A stretch of DNA of 44,701 nt from Ramlibacter sp. (GTDB lineage Bacteria > Pseudomonadota > Gammaproteobacteria > Burkholderiales > Burkholderiaceae_C): NCBI GenBank assembly GCA_021323335.1, contig JAJTCN010000049.1, forward strand, positions 1-44,701, given 5' to 3'. A program made the translations under genes and the position numbers. This document shows, piece by piece, positions 39,281 to 44,701 of the stretch (position 1 is the first letter of the stretch; each line of letters opens with the position of its first letter). A model generated the notes under the pieces. It was not told where the DNA came from. It saw nothing but the letters and a program-made list of their open reading frames with translations, and made no database searches.

Positions 39281-40216
39281 TCAGCCGCCCGATTGAATGA
39301 AGTCCAGCGCCGTCTTGCGCAGCGCCTCGTCGATGCCCACCCGCGGCGTCCAGCCCAGGAGGCGGCGGGTCTTGGACAGGTCCAGCTGCAGCGAGCCGCA
39401 CAAGCGCCGCGCCACGGCCCCCTGCCCAGCCAGCGACGCCGCTGCCGCCAGCCAGCCCGGCGGCACCGGCACCAACCGCGCCCGCGTGCCCAGCGCCGTG
39501 GCGACGCGCCGCAGCAGCTCCGGCGTGGACAGGTCCTCGCCATCCCCGGCCAGCAGCACCTGGTGGGCCGCGCCCGGATGTTCCAGGCACAGGATGATCA
39601 AGTCCACCAGATTATCCAATGCCACGAGCGTGCGGCGGTTCCGCACCGCCCCCAGCGGCAGCGGCACGCCACGCCTGACCCAGCGCAGCATGCTCCGGAA
39701 GTTGGCCTGCACGCCCGGCCCGTAGACGAGCGGGGGACGCAGCACGACGATTTCCATGCCGGTCTGGCGACCCAGCGCCAGCAAGGCCTGCTCGGCCTCC
39801 AGCTTGCTGACGCCGTAGGGATCCTGCGGTGAAGGCGCGTCGTCGGCGGTGAAAGGGCGGCCGGGGCGGGTCTCCTCGCCGTTGACCTTGATCGAGCTGA
39901 TGAACACGAAGCGCTTCACGCCGGCGGCGGCCGCCTGCCGCGCCAGGCGCAGCGTGCCGGCGACATTGGTGCGGCGGAACTCCGCCAGCGGATCGACCGC
40001 GGTCTCGTGCATCACGTGCACGCGGGCGGCAAGATGGACGACGCGGTCGACGCCGGCCAGCGCCGCGGACCAGTCGCTGCCTTCATCCAGCGCGCCGACG
40101 GCGATGCATCCCGGCCGCTCGCTGCGGCTGGCCGCCCGGAAAGGCAGCCCGCGCGCCGCCAGTTCGGTGCACAAGGCGCGGCCCACGAAGCCGGTGGCGC
40201 CGGTCACCAGGATCAC
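39281..40216 (-). CDS. NAD-dependent epimerase/dehydratase (WbjF/WbpV-like)
   Basis: A 311-residue extended SDR. N-terminal nucleotide motif TGATGFVGRALC (about 5-16), then HLAARVHVMHETAVDPLAEF, ISSIKVNGEETRPG (Ser) and the catalytic YGVSKLEAEQAL (Tyr/Lys). Closely related proteins in O-antigen loci (WbjF, WbpV) precede the initiating WbpL-type transferase and are annotated as UDP-glucose 4-epimerase-like; their substrate is probably a UDP-HexNAc or its 6-deoxy-4-keto form. Start overlaps the glycosyltransferase stop by four bases. In P. aeruginosa O11 the same gene order is seen. Confidence 0.88.
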   Translation of the reverse strand: MILVTGATGFVGRALCTELAARGLPFRAASRSERPGCIAVGALDEGSDWSAALAGVDRVVHLAARVHVMHETAVDPLAEFRRTNVAGTLRLARQAAAAGVKRFVFISSIKVNGEETRPGRPFTADDAPSPQDPYGVSKLEAEQALLALGRQTGMEIVVLRPPLVYGPGVQANFRSMLRWVRRGVPLPLGAVRNRRTLVALDNLVDLIILCLEHPGAAHQVLLAGDGEDLSTPELLRRVATALGTRARLVPVPPGWLAAAASLAGQGAVARRLCGSLQLDLSKTRRLLGWTPRVGIDEALRKTALDFIQSGG

Positions 40217-41463
40217 AGCGGCGCCTCGCGCGCCGCTCGCCGCGCGGGATGGCGCAATTGCGCAAGCCAGCCCTCCAGCTTGTCGATCTGCCGGCCGCGG
40301 TCGAACTCCGTGGCGCCCAGTTGCCGTCCGCGGGCGCCCATGGCGCTGCGTTCTTCCGGCGACAGGGCGGCCAGGCGCAGCACCGCATCGGCCAGGGCCT
40401 TGGCGTCGCCGGCCTTGGCGGCCACGCCCGCGACCGCGTCGGTGACGACCTGCGCGCCCTCGCCGTCCAGCAGCGCCAGGACGGGGACGCCGGCGGCGAG
40501 ATAGGACTGCAGCTTGCCAGGCAGCGTCAGGGCGAAGATCGGCTCCGGCTTCAAGGACACCAGCAAGGCGTCGGCATGGCGGTAGAAGGAGGGCATGCGC
40601 TCCACCGGGAAGCGCCCGGGCAGCAGCACCTGTTCGGTGAGTCCGCGTTGGGCCACCTGCTCGCGCACCCAGTCCGCCATGCGGCCGTCGCCGACGATCA
40701 CCCAGCGCACCAGGGGCGCCGAAGTCTTGAGCCGCTCAGCGGCCTCGATCACGGTGGGGAAGTCCTGCGCGTCGCCGATGTTGCCGGTGAAGACGATGGT
40801 GAAGGCGCCCGGCCGCAAGGGCACTTCCGGCGCGGGCGGCGCTTCCCCGGCGTCGTGCACCGCTTCCGCCCATTGCGGGAAATAGCGCAACTCGGTGGCG
40901 CCGGAGTACTTGCGGATCTGCGGAATGAAGCTGCGCGACTGCGCCAGCAGCAGGTCGCAGCGCCGGTAGATGAAGCGGACCAGTTGCGCCACCAGGCCGA
41001 GGCCACGCTTCGAGCGCAGCACACCGATCGCTTCCAGCGTCTCCGGCCACAGGTCCAGCACCCAGAAGGCGATGGGCGCCTTCTTCAGCCAGCGCTGCAC
41101 GATGGCGGGCAGGCCCACGGTGACGGGCGAGACCTCGAAGACGAAGATGGCGTCGAAGGGCCGGCCGCGCAGCTTCCAGGCGCCCAGCAGGCTGCCGCTC
41201 AAGGCAAACGTGAAGAAGTTGAGCGCCAGGCGCAGGCCGCCCTTGCCACGCGGCAGCAGCGGCACGCGCACCACGTTCGCCCCGGCGAAGCTGTCGAAGG
41301 CGCGCGGATCGGCGCGGAATTCGGGGAACACCTGGCCATCGGGATAGTTGGGCCAGCCGGTGAGCACCGTCACCGCATGCCCGCGCGCGACCAGCTCGCC
41401 CACCAGGTCGTTGATTCGGAAGTTCTCCGGCCAGAAGTACTGGCTGACGACGAGGATGCGCAT
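40213..41463 (-). CDS. GT4-family glycosyltransferase (WbuB/WbjE-like)
   Basis: A 416-residue GT-B glycosyltransferase. Donor-side motifs are RILVVSQYFWPENFRINDLV, VLTGWPNYPDG, IFVFEVSPVTVGLPA and FWVLDLWPETLEAIGVL. C-terminal parts include IVFTGNIGDAQDFPTVIEAA, WVIVGDGRMADWVREQ, LPGRFPVERMPSFYRHADAL and the EX7E-like region LTLPGKLQSYLAAGVPVLAL. These match WbuB, which adds N-acetyl-L-fucosamine from UDP-L-FucNAc. The upstream fnlABC genes make that donor, so the assignment is strong. It acts on the cytoplasmic face of the membrane. Confidence 0.9.
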   Translation of the reverse strand: MRILVVSQYFWPENFRINDLVGELVARGHAVTVLTGWPNYPDGQVFPEFRADPRAFDSFAGANVVRVPLLPRGKGGLRLALNFFTFALSGSLLGAWKLRGRPFDAIFVFEVSPVTVGLPAIVQRWLKKAPIAFWVLDLWPETLEAIGVLRSKRGLGLVAQLVRFIYRRCDLLLAQSRSFIPQIRKYSGATELRYFPQWAEAVHDAGEAPPAPEVPLRPGAFTIVFTGNIGDAQDFPTVIEAAERLKTSAPLVRWVIVGDGRMADWVREQVAQRGLTEQVLLPGRFPVERMPSFYRHADALLVSLKPEPIFALTLPGKLQSYLAAGVPVLALLDGEGAQVVTDAVAGVAAKAGDAKALADAVLRLAALSPEERSAMGARGRQLGATEFDRGRQIDKLEGWLAQLRHPARRAAREAPL

Positions 41464-41468
41464 GGGGC

Positions 41469-42602
41469 TCAGGCCCCCTTGCGCCAGACCACCCGGTTCA
41501 CGTAGTCGGTGTAGCTGTGGAGGATGCGCACGACCTTGTCGGAGACGTTGGGCATGCCGTAGTCGGCGACCGGACGCAGCACGCGCGTTTCACCGCGCGG
41601 CTGGTCGGCCAGCACGGCCAGGCCTTGCAGCACGCGCTCCCGATCCAGCCCCACCATCATCACCGACGCCTCCTCCATCGCCTCCGGCCGCTCGTGCGCC
41701 TCGCGGATGTTCAGCGCCGGGAAGTTCAGGATGGAGGATTCCTCCGAGATCGTGCCGCTGTCGGACAGCACGGCCCGCGCTTCGAGCTGCAGCTTGACGT
41801 AGTCCTTGAAGCCGAGCGGCTTGAGCAACTGCACCTTGGCGTGGAACTTCGCGCCGGTGGCGTCCACCCGCTTGCGCGTGCGCGGATGGGTGGAGACGAT
41901 CACCGGCAGCTGGTACTGCTCGGCCACCGCGTTCAGCACATCCACCAGTTTCGCGAAGTTGCCGTCGGAGTCGACGTTCTCCTCCCTGTGCGCGCTGACC
42001 ACGAAGTAGCCGCCGCCCTGGAGCTTCATGCGCTGCAAGACGTCGGAGGCATCGATGCCCGCGCGGTAGTGCGTGAGCACCTCGAACATCGGGCTGCCCG
42101 TCTTGATCACCATCTCGGGCGGCAGGCCCTCGCGCAGCAGGTACTCGCGGGCGATGTCGCTGTAGGTGAGGTTGATGTCGGCCGTGTGGTCGACGATGCG
42201 GCGGTTGATCTCCTCCGGCACGCGCTGGTCGAAGCAACGGTTGCCGGCTTCCATGTGGAACACCGGGATCTTGCGCCGCTTGGCCGGGATCGCGGCCATG
42301 CAGCTGTTGGTGTCGCCGAGGATCAGCACGGCCTCGGGCTGCACCTGCGCCAGCACCTCGTCCACCGCGATGATCACCTTGCCGATGGTCTCCGCGCCTG
42401 TGGCCCCCGCCGCTTCCAGGAAGTGGTCGGGTTGGCGGATGCCCAGGTCCTGGAAGAAGATGGCGTTGAGCTCGTGGTCGTAGTTCTGGCCGGTGTGCAC
42501 CAGCACGTGCTCGCAGTACTGGTCCAGCTTCGCGATCACCCGCGACAGCCGGATGATCTCCGGCCGCGTTCCGACGACGGTCATCACCTTCAGTTTGCGC
42601 AT
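41469..42602 (-). CDS. fnlC: UDP-N-acetyl-L-fucosamine C2 epimerase FnlC (WecB-like)
   Basis: A 377-residue non-hydrolysing UDP-HexNAc 2-epimerase. Typical parts are VMTVVGTRPEIIRLSRVIAK, HTGQNYDHELNAIFFQDLGI, LGDTNSCMAAIPAKRRKIPV, HMEAGNRCFDQRVPEEINR, VVSAHREENVD and LSDSGTISEESSILNFPALN. In the FnlABC route this enzyme inverts C2 of UDP-2-acetamido-2,6-dideoxy-L-talose to UDP-L-FucNAc. WecB itself gives UDP-ManNAc; the upstream fnlA and fnlB copies favour FnlC. The fnlB stop lies five bases upstream of the ATG. Confidence 0.92.
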   Translation of the reverse strand: MRKLKVMTVVGTRPEIIRLSRVIAKLDQYCEHVLVHTGQNYDHELNAIFFQDLGIRQPDHFLEAAGATGAETIGKVIIAVDEVLAQVQPEAVLILGDTNSCMAAIPAKRRKIPVFHMEAGNRCFDQRVPEEINRRIVDHTADINLTYSDIAREYLLREGLPPEMVIKTGSPMFEVLTHYRAGIDASDVLQRMKLQGGGYFVVSAHREENVDSDGNFAKLVDVLNAVAEQYQLPVIVSTHPRTRKRVDATGAKFHAKVQLLKPLGFKDYVKLQLEARAVLSDSGTISEESSILNFPALNIREAHERPEAMEEASVMMVGLDRERVLQGLAVLADQPRGETRVLRPVADYGMPNVSDKVVRILHSYTDYVNRVVWRKGA

Positions 42603-42607
42603 CGTGG

Positions 42608-43720
42608 TCACACCGGGTGCTGGTAAGTGTCGGGATGGGCGCGGTCGAACACTTCGTTCGCCCACAGCATCACCACCAGCGCGTCGTCGCCGACGTTGGT
42701 GATGTCGTGCGACCAGCCCGGCACCGTGTCGACGATGCGGGGCTCGGCGCCGCTGGTGAACAGCTCGAAGGTTTCGCCGCCGGAGATGTGGCGGAACTTG
42801 AAGCGCGCCCGCCCCTGGATCACCAGGAACTTCTCGGTCTTGGTGTGGTGGTAATGGCCGCCACGCGTCACGCCGGGATGCGCCGTGAAGTACGAGAACT
42901 GGCCGGCGTCGGGCGTCTTGAGCATCTCCACGAACATGCCCCGCGCGTCGCCGTGCTTCGGCACGTCGTAGGCGAAGGCATCCTGCGGCAGGTAGCTCAC
43001 GTACGTGGCGTACAGCGCGCGCGCCAGGCCGGTGCCTACGCGGCCCGGCGCCAGCGTCTCGCGGCTGTCGCGGAAACCTTGCAGCTGCTCCGCCAGCTCG
43101 CCCACCGTCGCCACGTACTGCGGCTGCACCTGGCGGAACACCTCGTCGCCCGGTTGCGCGTGCAGGAAGGAGAGGAAAGCGGCGACCACGTCGTCGATGT
43201 ACGCCAGCGTCACCGGCGCGGCCGGGTCGGTCACCTGGATCGGCAGGCCGCGCGCGATGTTGTGGCAGAAGGTGGCGACGGCGGAGTTGTAGTTGGGCCG
43301 GGCCCACTTGCCGAACACATTGGGCAGGCGGTGGATGTGGACGGTGGCGCCGGTGGCGGCCCGGTAGTCCAGCAGCGCCTGCTCGGCCTCGCGCTTGCTG
43401 CGGCCGTACGGGTTGTCGCGCTCGGCCTGGATGGACGAGGTGTAGAGCACCGGCACCGGGCGGCCGGTGGCCCGCAAAAGCTCGCACAGGCGGTGCGTGA
43501 GGTCGCGGTTGCCGATGGCGAATTCCGAGGGTTCCTGCGGCCGGTTGACGCCGGCCAGGTGGAACACCGCGTCGGCGTCGCGCACGGCAGCAGCCCAGTC
43601 GGCGTCGGTCGAAGCATGCACCAGCGGCAGCACCTCGACCTCCTTGCGCTCCATGCAATGCGCGCGCAGGTTGCGGCCGATGAAGCCGTCGGCGCCGGTG
43701 ACGGCAACCTTCATGGTCAT
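42608..43720 (-). CDS. fnlB: bifunctional 3-epimerase/4-reductase FnlB (WbjC, CapF)
   Basis: A 370-residue two-domain protein. The N-terminal SDR (about 1-245) opens with VAVTGADGFIGRNLRAHCME and carries the catalytic NPYGRSKREAEQALLDYR. The C-terminal cupin (about 255-370) has RGGHYHHTKTEKFLVIQGRA, with His residues that bind zinc. In CapF the cupin performs C3 epimerisation and the SDR reduces C4 of the 4-keto intermediate made by FnlA/CapE. The ATG at 43720 overlaps the fnlA stop by four bases (ATGA); an ATG at 43714 is possible. It feeds FnlC. Confidence 0.93.
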   Translation of the reverse strand: MTMKVAVTGADGFIGRNLRAHCMERKEVEVLPLVHASTDADWAAAVRDADAVFHLAGVNRPQEPSEFAIGNRDLTHRLCELLRATGRPVPVLYTSSIQAERDNPYGRSKREAEQALLDYRAATGATVHIHRLPNVFGKWARPNYNSAVATFCHNIARGLPIQVTDPAAPVTLAYIDDVVAAFLSFLHAQPGDEVFRQVQPQYVATVGELAEQLQGFRDSRETLAPGRVGTGLARALYATYVSYLPQDAFAYDVPKHGDARGMFVEMLKTPDAGQFSYFTAHPGVTRGGHYHHTKTEKFLVIQGRARFKFRHISGGETFELFTSGAEPRIVDTVPGWSHDITNVGDDALVVMLWANEVFDRAHPDTYQHPV

Positions 43721-44701
43721 TCGCTGGGCCGGGCGTCCCGGCCCGCCAGCAAGTCCTGGATGAACCGCAGCTTCAGCAGCAGCACCTTCATCTCCCCGAC
43801 GTCGAGGCGATGCGTGTTGTCCGAGTTGTAGTCCTGCGCGTCGCTGATGCGGCGCTCGCCCTGCTCCACGAACTTGCCGTAGTTCAGGTCCCGCAGGTCC
43901 GGCACCACGCGGTAGTAGCCGCCGAGGTCCTGCGCGCCGGCCATCTCCTCGCGGCTCAGCAGCGCCTCGTACTTCTTTTCGCCGTGGCGGGTGCCGATGA
44001 CCTGCACCGGGTGCTGCGGCTGGCCGAACACCTGCAGCAGCGCCTGGGCCAGCACCCCGATGGTGACGGCGGGCGCCTTCTGCACGAAGATGTCGCCGCT
44101 CTCGCCGTGCTCGAAGGCGTAGAGGACGAGGCCGACCGCATCTTCCAGCGTCATCATGAAGCGCGTCATGTCGGGGTCGGTCAGCGTCAGCGGCTGGCCG
44201 GAGCGCAACTGCTCGACGAACAGCGGGATGACCGAGCCGCGCGAGGCCATGACGTTGCCGTAGCGGGTGCCGCAGATCACCGTGGCGCCGCTGGCGCGCG
44301 ACTTGGCCACCATCACCTTTTCCATCAGCGCCTTGGAGATGCCCATGGCGTTGATCGGGTACACGGCCTTGTCGGTGGACAGGCAGACCACGCGCCGCAC
44401 GCCGTTGGCGATGGCGGCTTCCAGCACGTTCTCGGTGCCGATGACGTTGGTCTTCACCGCTTCCATCGGGTGGAACTCGCAGGACGGCACCTGCTTGAGC
44501 GCCGCGGCGTGGAAGATGAAGTCGACGCCGCGCGTCGCGCCCAGGATGCTGCCGTAGTCGCGCACGTCGCCGAGGTAGAACTTCAGCTTGTCGTTGGCGA
44601 ACCGCTTGCGCATGTCGTCCTGCTTCTTCTCGTCGCGGCTGAACACGCGGATCTCGCCGATCGGCGTGTCCAGGAAGCGATGCAGGATGGCCGTGCCGAA
44701 C
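43717..44701 (-). CDS. fnlA: UDP-GlcNAc C4,C6-dehydratase/C5-epimerase FnlA (WbjB, CapE), 5' end missing
   Basis: The last 328 codons are in the window; the 5' end runs off the right edge. It is an extended SDR of the FnlA/CapE group: LGDVRDYGSILGATRGVDFI, HAAALKQVPSCEFHPMEAVK, LSTDKAVYPINAMGISKALM with Met at the position of the usual catalytic Tyr and Lys retained, as is normal for this group, then TRYGNVMASRGSVIPLFVEQ. It converts UDP-GlcNAc to a 4-keto-6-deoxy UDP-HexNAc with inversion at C5, the first step to UDP-L-FucNAc. Frame continues upstream through FGTAILHRFLDTPIGEIRVF. Confidence 0.93.
   Translation of the reverse strand, partial: FGTAILHRFLDTPIGEIRVFSRDEKKQDDMRKRFANDKLKFYLGDVRDYGSILGATRGVDFIFHAAALKQVPSCEFHPMEAVKTNVIGTENVLEAAIANGVRRVVCLSTDKAVYPINAMGISKALMEKVMVAKSRASGATVICGTRYGNVMASRGSVIPLFVEQLRSGQPLTLTDPDMTRFMMTLEDAVGLVLYAFEHGESGDIFVQKAPAVTIGVLAQALLQVFGQPQHPVQVIGTRHGEKKYEALLSREEMAGAQDLGGYYRVVPDLRDLNYGKFVEQGERRISDAQDYNSDNTHRLDVGEMKVLLLKLRFIQDLLAGRDARPSE

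Noticed and set aside
43717..44701. fnlA as a PglF/LegB-type retaining dehydratase for the legionaminic branch
   Set aside because: It lacks the N-terminal membrane domain region of PglF as far as visible and is followed by fnlB and fnlC, so the L-FucNAc route is the better fit.

Overview
The window reads as chromosomal DNA from a high-GC betaproteobacterium, most likely Burkholderiales and probably Comamonadaceae (Ramlibacter/Variovorax-like). This assignment is inference. It rests on codon and GC bias, a Bug/TctC-type binding protein, the argB–two-component–slmA neighbourhood, and many paralogues of families typical of that group. No tRNA, rRNA, CRISPR array or insertion sequence was seen.

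Layout. 1–3.2 kb holds small soluble proteins: the end of a PhnB-like protein, a GAF protein broken by a 16-bp tandem duplication, a ProQ/FINO RNA-binding protein, a SWIB protein, a class II aldolase and a VOC protein. 3.2–7.8 kb has two sensor histidine kinases flanking two alpha/beta hydrolases. 7.9–11 kb is a minus-strand module of Bug binding protein, class III CoA-transferase and HMG-CoA-lyase-like enzyme. 11.1–16.9 kb carries small membrane and secreted proteins (PACE efflux, CSD-DUF1294, DUF4124-like, ankyrin, lipoprotein, VOC) and a 619-residue RTX protein with seven internal repeats. This stretch is peppered with a palindromic REP-like repeat.

17–25.9 kb is a divergent sugar-acid catabolic locus: FAH-family hydrolase and two SDRs on minus; FadR-type regulator, TRAP transporter, UxaA-type dehydratase and Ldh2-type dehydrogenase on plus. 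The expected route is TRAP uptake, dehydration to a 2-keto-3-deoxy acid, oxidation at C4 by an SDR, then hydrolysis to pyruvate plus a small hydroxyacid. Two core enzymes carry deletions: the FAH protein lacks about 30 residues including its NDxxxR-type motif, and uxaA has a frame-breaking deletion in its SAF domain. As written, the pathway should not work. 26–30.8 kb holds a secreted Ser/Thr-rich protein, pdeM, slmA, a kinase/regulator pair and argB.

31–44.7 kb is a tightly packed 14-gene minus-strand surface-glycan operon that continues off the right edge. Its first half (fnlA, fnlB, fnlC, GT4 glycosyltransferase, epimerase) builds UDP-N-acetyl-L-fucosamine and transfers it, in the same order as wbjBCDEF of Pseudomonas aeruginosa O11. 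Its second half (N-acetyl sugar amidotransferase, HisF and HisH paralogues, NeuA, NeuB, NeuC, NeuD, a CBS-aminotransferase fusion and a PglC-like phosphoglycosyltransferase) predicts a CMP-activated nonulosonic acid of the legionaminic type bearing an acetamidino group. A 40-bp perfect-but-one inverted repeat closes the operon before argB. The most unusual items are the CBS-aminotransferase fusion, the amidino-nonulosonate gene set, the seven-repeat RTX protein and the REP elements that supply the stop codons of neighbouring genes.
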